From: CAWCWN01 sp963799245
GTDB taxonomy: Bacteria > Chloroflexota > Ktedonobacteria > Ktedonobacterales > Ktedonobacteraceae
Reading direction: 5' to 3'
Length of the DNA: 64,000 nucleotides
Assembly: GCA_963799245.1 (NCBI GenBank)
Contig: CAWCWN010000006.1
Location: 248,001-312,000, forward strand
Below the pieces are notes generated by a model. The model did not search any database. It was not told the DNA's origin and saw only the letters and a list, made by a program, of their open reading frames with translations. Shown one piece after another: positions 36,299 through 44,943 of this stretch. The translations under genes and the position numbers were made by a program. The number at the start of each line of letters is the position of its first letter. Positions within the stretch are counted from its first letter, which is position 1.

Positions 36299-36357
36299 GT
36301 AGCAGTGCTAGCAGGAGCCTTTCCTGCATTTCAAAGAAGGATTTAGGAGAAACAACT

Positions 36358-36681
36358 ATGACAGTTGCTGAGATTTTCGAAGCGATGCCTAGCGTTTTTA
36401 ATCCTGTGGCGGCGACAGGCTTGAATAAGATCTTCCAGTGGAACATCACGGGGGAAGAGGCGGGAGCATGGGCTCTGAAAGTCGAAAACCAGACCTGCAC
36501 CGTTGTCCCGGGTGGGGCTGAGAAACCGGATATCACGTTCACCGTCAGCGATAAAGACTGGCTTGCAATTTCAGAAGGCAAGTTGGATCCAATGAACGCC
36601 TTCATGACGGGCAAGTTCAAGATAGCCGGCGATATGATGCTCGCTATGAAAGTGCCCAACCTTTTCCCCACCCGGCGCTAA
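36358..36681 (+). CDS. SCP2-like sterol/lipid-binding domain protein
   Basis: A 107-residue single-domain SCP2 protein: MTVAEIFEAMPSVFNP, KIFQWNITGEEAGAW, then ITFTVSDKDWLAISEGKLDP, NAFMTGKFKIAGDMMLAMKV. That last stretch forms the hydrophobic pocket and is diagnostic. Such proteins bind lipids or acyl-CoA in the cytoplasm. AGGAGA precedes the ATG; the longer frame from 36253 crosses the promoter. It is monocistronic. Confidence 0.88.
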   Translation: MTVAEIFEAMPSVFNPVAATGLNKIFQWNITGEEAGAWALKVENQTCTVVPGGAEKPDITFTVSDKDWLAISEGKLDPMNAFMTGKFKIAGDMMLAMKVPNLFPTRR

Positions 36682-36807
36682 GCTCAACCTCCTTTCCCAT
36701 CTCATTCAACCTGCTGTAGAGTAGGCTGTGAGGCGTTACACCTCTCCGGTAAGCTGACCGCCTACTCTTCTCTTGTTGCCCGGCGTTAAGCAGCTTGCAG
36801 CTTGCTC

Positions 36808-36836
36808 TTGCGCTCACTCATCTCCTATGGTATACT
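36808..36836 (+). promoter_or_regulatory. Sigma70-type promoter of the 36906 regulator
   Basis: TTGCGC (36808-36813), 17 bases, TATACT (36831-36836). Start codon 70 bases downstream. Confidence 0.55.
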
Positions 36837-36905
36837 CTGGTTAACTAGCTATGTCTTTGCCTGGCACTATTTGAATGTACGGCAATTCGTAGAAAGGCGT
36901 CTCAA

Positions 36906-37373
36906 ATGGCCCTCAGGAGCGATGAACTACACTACAATCTGCAGCACCTCAATGGCATGTTGACCACCCATGAAGCCGCGAAACAGCTTGACCTCAGCTA
37001 CTGGCACTTTATGCACCTCGTGGAAGCCGGACGTATTCCGGGTGTGCGCGTTGTTGACCGCTGGCTCTTCTCTCCCGTTGACCTGGACGATTACCGCAGG
37101 AGCAGGTATGGTGAACTGGAAGATATGGCCCGCACCGCCCTGGATCACCCGGGCGTAGGCCTGACGGAGAAGCAAGAAGCCATCTGTCGCTTCCTGGTCA
37201 ATAGCGAACGACCCTCGCAGATAGCCCGCAAGCTTCACCAGTCCCGCCAGGCAGTTCACTCACAGATTAGTTTGATCCGCGAAAAAGTCACCCGCATCCA
37301 GTCTCCCAAACCCTCGCCTCAAGAGCCAGCACCCCGTCGTACTCCCCGCAGCAAAAATCTCCCATCCCTTTGA
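36906..37373 (+). CDS. DNA-binding protein with excisionase-like HTH plus a second HTH
   Basis: A 155-residue protein. Residues about 17-65 are a MerR/excisionase-type winged helix (LTTHEAAKQLDLSYWHFMHL, VEAGRIPGVRVVDRWLFSP, VDLDDYRRSRYG). Residues about 80-125 form a second HTH (LTEKQEAICRFL, RPSQIARKLHQSRQAVHSQI). The tail is Pro/Arg/Lys-rich. Two HTH units in one small chain is an uncommon arrangement. It is likely a transcription factor; targets unknown. AGAAAGG lies upstream. Confidence 0.75.
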   Translation: MALRSDELHYNLQHLNGMLTTHEAAKQLDLSYWHFMHLVEAGRIPGVRVVDRWLFSPVDLDDYRRSRYGELEDMARTALDHPGVGLTEKQEAICRFLVNSERPSQIARKLHQSRQAVHSQISLIREKVTRIQSPKPSPQEPAPRRTPRSKNLPSL

Positions 37374-37534
37374 AATCTCCTCCCAACCAGGCTCGCCACT
37401 TCTCGTTGCTGCGCTTCTGTACCGCCAAACATTCTGGAGGTTTTTGTTTTTCTCCCGCACGTTACTCGTGTAGACCGCGCCACACCGCCCTGGATGTCGC
37501 AGAGGGAGTACTCCTATTGTTGCTGCCGGCGCGC

Positions 37535-37564
37535 TTGACGTTTTGTGCAGAGGTTGGATACAAT
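37535..37564 (+). promoter_or_regulatory. Sigma70-type promoter of the DtxR-type gene
   Basis: TTGACG (37535-37540), 18 bases, TACAAT (37559-37564), 36 bases before the start codon. Confidence 0.65.
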
Positions 37565-37599
37565 TTTAGGAGAGAGATGAACAGCAGGATGGGGTTAAA

Positions 37600-38304
37600 A
37601 TGAAAACCGAAGAGCCGCTGAGCGCGACAGTCGAAGAATACCTGGAAACAATCTACAATATGTCTATGGAGGATGAGCACGTGATCGGCGCGCGCCTGGC
37701 GGAGAAGTTCCGCGTCGCACCCCCCACCGTGACCGAGATGCTCAAACGCCTGGTGCGCGCGGGCTATATAGAGATGGATAACAGGCGCCAGGTGACGCTG
37801 ACCGACGCCGGCAACACCGCCGCGGAAGCGGTGCTGCGCCGCCACCGCCTGACCGAGCGCTTCCTGGTTGATATGCTGGGCATGCAGTGGCACCAGGTGC
37901 ACGAAGAGGCCTGCCGCCTTGAACATTTTATTTCGGGCGCGGTCGAGGCCAGGGTGATCACTACGCTGCACAATCCCATGACCTGCCCGCACGGCAATCC
38001 CATTCCAGGCTCCGTGCAGAATGCGCGCACCTACCTCAAGGACCAGCATGCCATACGCCTGGCAAGCGTAGCGCCAGGCGAGGTCGTCACCATCCTCCTG
38101 ATTTCGGAAGTAGTTGAAGATGAAGAGGCCTTGATCTTTTACATGCACGACAAAGGCCTGACGCCCGGGACAGAGCTGACCGTGCTCGCTCATGGCGTCG
38201 CGGAGGGCGATGAAGAGGATGAGGCCTTCGAGATCCTGGTCGAGGGCCACGAGGTGTTTATCAGCAAAGCGGCCGCGGCAAAGATCTGGGTCACACGCCG
38301 CTAG
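37600..38304 (+). CDS. DtxR/MntR-family metal-dependent repressor
   Basis: A 234-residue regulator of iron or manganese genes. The N-terminal winged HTH (about residues 7-65: VEEYLETIYNMSMEDEHV, ARLAEKFRVAPPTVTEMLKR) is followed by the dimer/metal domain (RFLVDMLGMQWHQVHEEACR, LEHFISGAV). Cys and His ligands lie in CRLEH and MTCPHGNPI. A C-terminal SH3-like FeoA domain (about 150-230) is present, as in IdeR. It precedes an FTR1 iron permease whose promoter carries a DtxR-like box, so iron is the likely signal. Confidence 0.9.
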   Translation: MKTEEPLSATVEEYLETIYNMSMEDEHVIGARLAEKFRVAPPTVTEMLKRLVRAGYIEMDNRRQVTLTDAGNTAAEAVLRRHRLTERFLVDMLGMQWHQVHEEACRLEHFISGAVEARVITTLHNPMTCPHGNPIPGSVQNARTYLKDQHAIRLASVAPGEVVTILLISEVVEDEEALIFYMHDKGLTPGTELTVLAHGVAEGDEEDEAFEILVEGHEVFISKAAAAKIWVTRR

Positions 38305-38362
38305 CGCCGCTGGCGCCGCAGACTCAGCATACTCACAAAGTGATCACAGCTCGCTAACGCTC

Positions 38363-38396
38363 TTGACTCTTTATCTTAGGGTATGCTAATATCTTA
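38363..38396 (+). promoter_or_regulatory. FTR1 promoter with overlapping DtxR-like operator
   Basis: TTGACT (38363-38368), 18 bases, TAATAT (38387-38392). A TTAGGNTANNCTAA sequence from 38376 overlaps the -10. It matches the left and centre of the known DtxR/IdeR box. With metal-bound repressor it would block transcription. Confidence 0.6.
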
Positions 38397-38455
38397 CTCG
38401 GATGGTAGGAATTAACATCTGCAAAACTTCCTCTAAGAAAAGAGTATTTCAGCGT

Positions 38456-39319
38456 ATGATAGCAGCATTCGTATTATTTCTGCGTGAAGGGCTTGAGGCA
38501 AGCCTGATTGTCAGTATCCTCTTTGCGGCCCTGCGCCAGCTGGGCCAGACCCGCCAGGCCCGCGCTGTATGGGCCGGAGTCATTCTCGCCGTGCTCGCCG
38601 CGCTGCTTGGTGGTGTCGCCCTCTATGTCACCGTCCACAATTACGTTGGCTCAACCTTCCAGACGATATTTGAGACCATTACCTACCTGCTGGCGGTGAT
38701 ATTGCTGACGTCAATGACGTTCTGGATGCAGAAGCATAGCCGCTCGCTGAAGAAAGATATTACCGCAAAGGCCAGTGTCGCGGGCTCCGGGTTTGGGCTG
38801 GGGCTGCTGGCATTTACCACAGTTGGACGTGAAGGCCTGGAAACGGCGGTATTCATGCTCGCCTTTGCCTTCCAGACAAACGCGCTCCTGCTGCTGCTAG
38901 GCGGCGCGCTGGGGCTGCTGGCCGCGGTGGTCCTGTGTATACTGATCTACCGTATGGGCTATAAACTCGATTACCGCGTTTTTTTCCGTGTCATGGGTGT
39001 CGTCCTGCTATTCTTCGCCGCCGGTTTGCTGGGAGACGCCGTGCAAAATATGCAGCAGCTCGGCTGGCTCTCCTTTGGCACAACGCCTCTCTGGAATACA
39101 GCTCGCTGGCTCTCTGAAGATAGCACCCTCGGTGATATCCTGCACACCTTCCTGGGCTACGCTGAAGAGCCGACACTGTTACAGGGCGCTCTCTACCTGT
39201 TGTACCTGCTTGTGGCCGGCGGCATCTTCCTGCGCATATCGCGCAGGCCCCCGACGAAAAGGGTCGATGGTGTGAATGTCAGTAGTATGTCATCTGGCGC
39301 GCTGAACCGTGGCGCGTAG
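38456..39319 (+). CDS. FTR1-family high-affinity iron permease
   Basis: A 287-residue protein with about seven membrane helices. Both iron-binding motifs of the family are present: REGLEASL in the first helix (about residues 9-16) and VGREGLETAVF (about 123-133). It imports ferric/ferrous iron, often with a cupredoxin or peroxidase partner, though none is adjacent. The start at 38456 is the Met before AAFVLFLREGLE; a longer reading from 38402 adds residues inside the leader. It is separated from the DtxR-type gene by its own promoter. Confidence 0.88.
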   Translation: MIAAFVLFLREGLEASLIVSILFAALRQLGQTRQARAVWAGVILAVLAALLGGVALYVTVHNYVGSTFQTIFETITYLLAVILLTSMTFWMQKHSRSLKKDITAKASVAGSGFGLGLLAFTTVGREGLETAVFMLAFAFQTNALLLLLGGALGLLAAVVLCILIYRMGYKLDYRVFFRVMGVVLLFFAAGLLGDAVQNMQQLGWLSFGTTPLWNTARWLSEDSTLGDILHTFLGYAEEPTLLQGALYLLYLLVAGGIFLRISRRPPTKRVDGVNVSSMSSGALNRGA

Positions 39320-39346
39320 CAACTTCTCTACTTACAGCGCTTTTTG

Positions 39347-39377
39347 AGCCGCCCCGCCCGGGCGGCTTATTTTTTTA
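39347..39377 (+). terminator. Intrinsic terminator after the iron permease
   Basis: AGCCGCC (39347-39353) pairs with GGCGGCT (39361-39367), loop of 7, then a run of T from 39370. Confidence 0.85.
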
Positions 39378-39460
39378 TTGCAGCTAAAGTACAGCTTGAT
39401 ACGAATTTCGCAATAATTGCGGCGAAAATTATGGATATTCGTAAAAATATGGCCAAAGAT

Positions 39461-39490
39461 ATTGCTAAAATCATTGCCCGGCGCTTATAA
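39461..39490 (+). promoter_or_regulatory. Sigma70-type promoter of the aminomutase-like gene
   Basis: TTGCTA (39461-39466), 18 bases, TATAAT (39485-39490). The 80 bases upstream are very AT-rich. Confidence 0.65.
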
Positions 39491-39570
39491 TTAAAAAGAA
39501 ATAGAATAAGCTACACAGTATGTTTGCTTTGTCAGATGATTTGCACTCTCAGTACATGAAAGGGGCCATT

Positions 39571-40944
39571 ATGCTTCGAGAACCTCTCACCATCAACCCG
39601 CAGAAGGTTGAGGAGATCGTTGCTCGCGAGGTGGCGGAGTTCAGGAAGCGCACTCCTCGCTCGCAGGCGCTTCACGAACGAGCAAAATCCTCACTGCCCA
39701 TGGGCGTCTCTAGCTCGTTTCAAGCTGTACCTCCCTACCCTCTGTTTATTGATCTCGCGCGGGGCAGCCATATCTGGGACCTCGACGGCAACGAGTATGC
39801 CGACTTCCACCTGGCCTTTGGCAGCCTGCTTGTGGGTCATGCTCACCCCCTGCTGGTCGAGGCTTTGCGCGATCAGCTCGGCAGGGGCAGCCTCTACTCG
39901 CTGCCCTGCCCTGAAACCGTGGACCTGGCGGAAGAGCTTGTACGCCGTTTTGCGCCAATTGAGCAGGTGCGTTTCTGCAATTCCGGCACGGAAGCTACGA
40001 TGGATGCCATTCGCCTGGCGCGCGCGCATGCCGGTCGTGACAAGATCGTGAAGATCGAGGGCTCCTATCATGGGCATCACGATACCGTCCTGATGAGCAC
40101 CAAGCCGTCGCTGGATGCGGCGGGCCCGGCCGAACGCCCAAACACCGTGCCCGCGTCAAAGGGTATTCCAGCCGATGTAAAAAGCAATACCATTATCGCT
40201 CCATTTAATGACCCCGAGGCCCTGGAGCGTATACTGAGCGAGCATGAAGGCGAGGTCGCGGCCGTCATTACCGAGGCCGTCTTGATGAATGTCGGCATCA
40301 TGCTGCCGGAAGAGGGCTACCTGCAGAAGGTGCGTGATATTACGCGCCGTCACGACGTCTTGCTTATCTTTGACGAAGTCAAAACCGGGGTCACAGTCGC
40401 GCCCGGCGGCGTGACCGAGCTCTACCCGGTTGAGCCGGACCTTATCTGCCTGGCTAAATCCATCGGCGGCGGTATGCCCATCGGTGCGTTCGGTGGGCGC
40501 AAAGAGGTCATGGTCCACATCAATCACAAGGAGGTCCTGCACCTGGGGACATTCAACGGTAACCCCATGTCGATGCGCGCCGGCCTGGTAACTCTGACCC
40601 GGCTCTTCACTCCCGCGGCTCACGCGCATGCCATCGGCCTCTCGCAGCAGCTGGCCGAGGGATACGTGGGCATTATCGATGAATTTAATATGCCTATGCA
40701 CGTAGCGCAGATCGGCGCCAAGGGCTGCGCCATGTTTCGCCTTGAACGCGCGCGCAACTATCGCGCCTGGTGGGATATCGACATGGGCCTATCCTACGCT
40801 TACTGGCTCTTCCTGGCGAACCGGGGCATCCTCTTCCCTCCGGGCTTCGATGACCAGTGGACGATCTCCATCCAGCACACGCAGGCTGATATCGATCACC
40901 ACCTGCATGTTTTCCAACAATTCGTCACGGAATTGATTAAATAA
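39571..40944 (+). CDS. Glutamate-1-semialdehyde 2,1-aminomutase-like class III aminotransferase
   Basis: A 457-residue PLP enzyme. Features: FIDLARGSHIWDLDGNEYAD, FGSLLVGHAHP, FCNSGTEATMDAIRLARA (phosphate-binding), GSYHGHHD, LIFDEVKTG (PLP Asp) and LAKSIGGGMPIGAFGG with the PLP lysine. These match GSA aminomutase (HemL) and close relatives that act in haem synthesis or secondary pathways. No other hem gene is adjacent, so it could be a second, specialised copy. The start at 39571 is chosen for GAAAGGGG just upstream. Confidence 0.85.
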   Translation: MLREPLTINPQKVEEIVAREVAEFRKRTPRSQALHERAKSSLPMGVSSSFQAVPPYPLFIDLARGSHIWDLDGNEYADFHLAFGSLLVGHAHPLLVEALRDQLGRGSLYSLPCPETVDLAEELVRRFAPIEQVRFCNSGTEATMDAIRLARAHAGRDKIVKIEGSYHGHHDTVLMSTKPSLDAAGPAERPNTVPASKGIPADVKSNTIIAPFNDPEALERILSEHEGEVAAVITEAVLMNVGIMLPEEGYLQKVRDITRRHDVLLIFDEVKTGVTVAPGGVTELYPVEPDLICLAKSIGGGMPIGAFGGRKEVMVHINHKEVLHLGTFNGNPMSMRAGLVTLTRLFTPAAHAHAIGLSQQLAEGYVGIIDEFNMPMHVAQIGAKGCAMFRLERARNYRAWWDIDMGLSYAYWLFLANRGILFPPGFDDQWTISIQHTQADIDHHLHVFQQFVTELIK

Positions 40945-41070
40945 TCTGCTCTGTGCGCCAGACGGTGGCGCTGCCAGCGGCGGGCCCTCCTTTCCGCTTC
41001 AGCTTACTCGCCTTTTTTGCGTATCTCTGGTGCATAAAGTCCTAAAAGCAGAGCAGCAACTTGGCAATTG

Positions 41071-41100
41071 TTGGACTAACACACATTACTTTGCTATACT
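41071..41100 (+). promoter_or_regulatory. Sigma70-type promoter of the O-antigen-ligase-like gene
   Basis: TTGGAC (41071-41076), 18 bases, TATACT (41095-41100), 71 bases before the start codon. Confidence 0.6.
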
Positions 41101-41170
41101 GCATATATGGCCCTCCCCGGTGTGTGATTTTGGATATGCAGATGGGTCCTGTATGTGGGATATGTGAATT

Positions 41171-42844
41171 ATGAAAAGCCACAGTTTACCTGTCTCTGGC
41201 GCTGAGCAGGATATAGTAAACGGGGATGAGTTCGAGCAGAGACCGACTCATCCCCCTTTCAATAATGGTATGTCCGGCCAGATGCTTTCAAGCTTCTGGC
41301 GCAATCGCCTGTTTGAAACAGGCCTGATCATTTCAATGGCCCTGTATTATATTGTGGGCAATCAAAACCTGGGGAAAGGCCCACTTTTCCATGTAAATCC
41401 CCTGTTTTCCCTGCCCTTCCTCCTGCTGTTCGCGCTATTGTGCTGGCTGCGCCTGCCCTTCGCCCTGGCATTGTTGCCCCTGGGCCTGCCCTATTACCTC
41501 TTACAAAAGACGGTTTTCAGCCATTACGCCTTTAGCGTGGCTGAAATCTCGCTTGGCGTCTGCGTGCTGGTGGCGCTTGGACAGTTGCTACTGCAGCGGC
41601 GCAGCTGGCCCTATTGGCTGTCCTGGCGGGATCTATGGCAACGGGCGGGCCCTATGCTTGTCCCGGCCCTGGTTTTCCTGGCGGCCGCGACTTTTTCGGT
41701 CGTCATAGCCTATAACAGGTATATCGCCCTGCTTGCCTGGCGTAAAGAGGTGCTCGCGCCCCTCGTCTACGCTCTGCTGGCACTGTGCTGCCTGCGCTCG
41801 CGCTCGGACATCAGGCGCCTGCTGAGCGCTTTCCTGGCGTGCGGGGTGATAGTGGCCCTGGTCGCCATCATCCAGTATCACTTCTTTAAGAATACCCTCG
41901 TAGTGGCGTCCGGCGTTCGCCGTGTATCCGCCATGTACGGCAGCGCTAACAGTATTGGCCTGCTGTTTGATTATATCCTGCCGCTCGGCCTGGCGCTGCT
42001 CGCGGCCATGACCCTCTCTAATAATACCGCCTCCTGGGCGCGGCGCCTGCTGATGGCGGCCCTGTGCCTGCTCCTGCTGTACGTTCTCTACCTGAGCCAA
42101 TCGCTTGGTGCCTGGCTGGCCATTAGCGTGGCCGCACTGTTTATAGGCGCCTGCTCGCTGCGCAGCCGAAAAGCTCTCCTCATAGGCGCGGTGGCGTTTG
42201 TAGCTGGCGGGGGACTCGTCCTTCTCTTCTTTCACATGCGCATCCAGAGCCTCCTCTTTAATACCCACATCGATGTCAATCATGTCAGCACTTTAACGAA
42301 GCGCCTCTACCTGTGGCGCAGCGCTCTCAATATGATTCACGATAGCCCCTGGACTGGCTATGGCATGGATAACTGGCTCTGCCACTATAGCACCAATAAA
42401 ATTTGCTATACACCTCATCTTCATCACTACCTGATTGCTCGCGATCCCGTGACGCACATTTCGACCGACCTGAAATTTGAGCCGGACCTCTCGCACCCGC
42501 ATGATGTCTTCCTGCACGTCTGGGTGAGCACGGGCATTTCTGGCCTGCTGGCGTTCATCGCTGTGCTGGTCCTCTTCTTCTGGCTCTTTACGCGTATCCT
42601 ACGGCACCTGCGCGCGAGCGAGACGCCAGGGAACCTGCCTCTGCAGTGGATGACGCTGGGGGTTGGCGCGGCTATGCTGGCGGCAATGGTCCAGGGGCTG
42701 GGAGATAGTGCGTTCCTCGAACAGGACCTGGCGTTCTGCTTCTGGATGCTGGTTGTGGCCATGCTGGTTTTACGCCAGCTTTCCCAGACGACGTGGAGAG
42801 GGAAGACGCTCCAGGAGGGCCCCACGAGAACGAACGTGGTGTGA
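41171..42844 (+). CDS. O-antigen ligase / Wzy-like polymerase family membrane protein
   Basis: A 557-residue protein with about twelve membrane segments. A large loop toward the C-terminus contains LYLWRSALNMIHDSPWTGYG, the family motif R..A...I...P..G.G, followed by SHPHDVFLHVWVSTGISGLL with the conserved His. These proteins join or polymerise surface glycans at the outer face of the membrane. The gene is monocistronic and not within an obvious glycan cluster. About 45 soluble residues precede the first helix. Confidence 0.85.
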   Translation: MKSHSLPVSGAEQDIVNGDEFEQRPTHPPFNNGMSGQMLSSFWRNRLFETGLIISMALYYIVGNQNLGKGPLFHVNPLFSLPFLLLFALLCWLRLPFALALLPLGLPYYLLQKTVFSHYAFSVAEISLGVCVLVALGQLLLQRRSWPYWLSWRDLWQRAGPMLVPALVFLAAATFSVVIAYNRYIALLAWRKEVLAPLVYALLALCCLRSRSDIRRLLSAFLACGVIVALVAIIQYHFFKNTLVVASGVRRVSAMYGSANSIGLLFDYILPLGLALLAAMTLSNNTASWARRLLMAALCLLLLYVLYLSQSLGAWLAISVAALFIGACSLRSRKALLIGAVAFVAGGGLVLLFFHMRIQSLLFNTHIDVNHVSTLTKRLYLWRSALNMIHDSPWTGYGMDNWLCHYSTNKICYTPHLHHYLIARDPVTHISTDLKFEPDLSHPHDVFLHVWVSTGISGLLAFIAVLVLFFWLFTRILRHLRASETPGNLPLQWMTLGVGAAMLAAMVQGLGDSAFLEQDLAFCFWMLVVAMLVLRQLSQTTWRGKTLQEGPTRTNVV

Positions 42845-42936
42845 TTTACTTCACAGGTGCAAGGCGGCCCGGTTCATAGCAGGGTTGGTTCTCCTCAACT
42901 ATACTCAGTACATTAAGCATGTCAGTGAGGAGAAAT

Positions 42937-43257
42937 ATGCCCATGCTAATCGATATCTCGACACCCGTGTTGCTTGTCTGGCTGGCATGCCATTTTATCG
43001 GTGATTTTGCCTTTCAAAGCGCCTGGATGAGTGTCGAGAAGGGAAGAAGCTGGGAAGTAAACTTTTACCACTGCGCTACGTATACGGCGGTCTTTGTGCT
43101 CCTGGCGCATCCTTCTGTGCTGGCGGCAGCCATCCTGTGCGGAACGCACTTTGTGGTCGATCCTCTCAAGGCTCGCTATAAGTTGATAGGCCCGATCTGG
43201 GTAGATCAGCTGTTACACATTGTGACGATCGTACTGATCCTGGACCTCAAGATCTGA
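42937..43257 (+). CDS. DUF3307 family membrane protein
   Basis: A 106-residue protein with three or four membrane helices. The DUF3307 signatures are LACHFIGDFAFQSAWMSVEK (conserved GDF.FQ) and THFVVDPLKAR (conserved H..D..K). The family is unnamed in function and occurs in bacteria and phages. TGAGGAG precedes the ATG at 42937. Confidence 0.8.
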   Translation: MPMLIDISTPVLLVWLACHFIGDFAFQSAWMSVEKGRSWEVNFYHCATYTAVFVLLAHPSVLAAAILCGTHFVVDPLKARYKLIGPIWVDQLLHIVTIVLILDLKI

Positions 43258-43267
43258 TTACGCAGAG

Positions 43268-43300
43268 GGGTGGGAGAGCGCGGCCCGCGCTCTCCCACCC
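43268..43300. terminator. Bidirectional hairpin between convergent genes
   Basis: A 15-bp perfect stem (43268-43282 with 43286-43300) with a 3-base loop lies between DUF3307 and the sulfurtransferase stop. There is no clear T-run on either side. Confidence 0.6.
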
Positions 43301-43309
43301 GGAAATGTA

Positions 43310-44161
43310 TTAGCGCTCGATGGGGGCACCAATCAGGCTGCCCCACTCTGTCCAGGAACCGTCATAGTTACGGACCCTGGGATAGCCCAGCAGGTAGTTG
43401 AGGACAAACCAGGTGTGACTACTGCGCTCACCAATACGGCAGTAGGCTATGACCTCTTTATCCGCTGTCACACCCTTGCTCTCATAGATCGAGCGCAACT
43501 CGGCGGCAGATTTAAAGGTGCCGTCTTCGCGTACAGCCTGCGCCCAGGGAACGTTGGTGGCGCCAGGGATGTGACCTCCGCGCTGCGCGCCCTCCTGGGG
43601 GAGGTTGGCAGGAGCAAGCAGCTCACCGCTGTACTCGCCCGGCGAGCGCACATCGACCAGGGCGAGATCTTTTTGCCCGAGCACGCTCAAAATTTGATCG
43701 CGCAGGGCGCGAATCTCTGTGTTGGGCGTCTGGGCGCGATAGGTGGTATGTTGATAGCTGGGGGCCTGCGTGGTGGTTTCACGGTTGTCCGTAACCCACT
43801 TGACGCGGCCACCGTCGAGCAAGCGTACATCTTTGTGCCCGTAGAATTTGAGGATCCAGAAGGCCCAGGCGGCGAACCAGTTGTTGTTGTCACCATACAG
43901 GACGATCGTCGTATCATTGTTGACGCCAGCGTCGCCCAGCAGCTTCTCCAGCTGGTCCTGCAGCAGGGGGGCCCGCACCAGCTGGTCCTGCAGGTCTTTC
44001 TGCCAGTTGACCCCGACCGCCCCGGGAATATGCCCCTGATCGTATGCCATTGTGTCAACGTCTACCTCGAGCAGGCGCACCTGCGGATCCCGCAAATGCG
44101 CCTCTACCCAATCTGCGTCAACCAAGACCTCGGGATGAATGTAACCTTTGTTTTCCGACAT
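43310..44161 (-). CDS. Tandem-rhodanese sulfurtransferase (thiosulfate/3-mercaptopyruvate type)
   Basis: A 283-residue two-domain enzyme. The N-terminal inactive rhodanese domain spans about residues 1-135 (VDADWVEAHLRDP, GHIPGAVGVNW). The C-terminal catalytic domain (about 155-280) ends in EVIAYCRIGERSSHTWF, where the Cys of CRIGERS carries the persulfide. That loop is typical of thiosulfate sulfurtransferases. AAAGGAG lies 8 bases before the ATG at 44161; upstream in-frame Met codons lack a site. Confidence 0.9.
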   Translation of the reverse strand: MSENKGYIHPEVLVDADWVEAHLRDPQVRLLEVDVDTMAYDQGHIPGAVGVNWQKDLQDQLVRAPLLQDQLEKLLGDAGVNNDTTIVLYGDNNNWFAAWAFWILKFYGHKDVRLLDGGRVKWVTDNRETTTQAPSYQHTTYRAQTPNTEIRALRDQILSVLGQKDLALVDVRSPGEYSGELLAPANLPQEGAQRGGHIPGATNVPWAQAVREDGTFKSAAELRSIYESKGVTADKEVIAYCRIGERSSHTWFVLNYLLGYPRVRNYDGSWTEWGSLIGAPIER

Positions 44162-44435
44162 TACTAGCACTCCTTTTGTCTGTACTACGAAAATAAATTG
44201 GATCATTCCCTGATAGCTATAGATCTCAGCTTTCCAGGCTACCATACCACATCTGAAGTATTCCTTCAAGTTATTTGCATCATTAAGGTAAGTTATGATA
44301 ATGTGGTATTTGTTGACATATTTCTATGCATCCGGGTTATTTACTCGCCGCTATCAGCAGAAGTAAATCCATCTCTAAGGAGAAAACAAAGCCAGGGGGA
44401 AATTTCATCCCACGCGCGGCAGAAAGAAGGCGGGG

Positions 44436-44662
44436 CTAGGCCTGCCTTTTGCGGCGCGCCTGCGCCTGGCGGTATTCATCCATGACGGCTGCGTGTTCGG
44501 GTGAACGCAGGCAGGCGGCCTGGGCCTCGAGGAACTTGTGCGTGGAGGCTGCTCGCGATAAAAAGGTATGCGTTCATACACGTAAACGAGCATCTGGCGC
44601 AGCTGCTGATCTTGCAGCTCCCGTAATTTTTCGCGTGCCAGGCATTCAATCTGGTTATACAT
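44436..44662 (-). pseudogene. Join of a paaK-like gene start and the end of another gene
   Basis: From 44662 the frame reads YNQIECLAREKLRELQDQQL then MLVYVYERIPFYRE, the classic N-terminus of phenylacetate-CoA ligase-like enzymes (about 430 residues). After about 38 residues it is lost. In the next frame a different, protein-like tail follows (HKFLEAQAACLRSPEHAAVM, DEYRQAQARRKRQA, stop at 44436-44438). It looks like a deletion that joined the front of one gene to the back of another. Not functional. Confidence 0.45.
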
Positions 44663-44843
44663 CCATCCTGACCCCTTCTTTATACAGCCTGCAAGCACGA
44701 AGCTGTCGCTAAGATATTCACATAGTAGGAAATGCCAGGAGCTGTTGCGTGCGCTATCCTTCATTGTAACGATGAAAAAGAATATGCGTCAAGTCTCGCT
44801 CCAAAGGATGAGAGCAGGCGTTACCTTTAGGGGGAGGGCAAGT

Positions 44844-44887
44844 TAGCTCGTTTGTGGGATGTGCTTTCGCGTGTGCTGAGCTATACT
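44844..44887 (+). promoter_or_regulatory. Recurring promoter, copy G (before 44944 gene)
   Basis: TAG (44844-44846), CT, CGTTTGT, GGG, ATG (44859-44861), 20 bases, TATACT (44882-44887). All distances equal those of copies B-F, and the CGTTTG box is like copy F. Confidence 0.55.
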
Positions 44888-44943
44888 TCCAACTGGTTCT
44901 TTTTGATTGAAGACGCGTTCATTTCGTCTGGTTGGAGGAGCTT

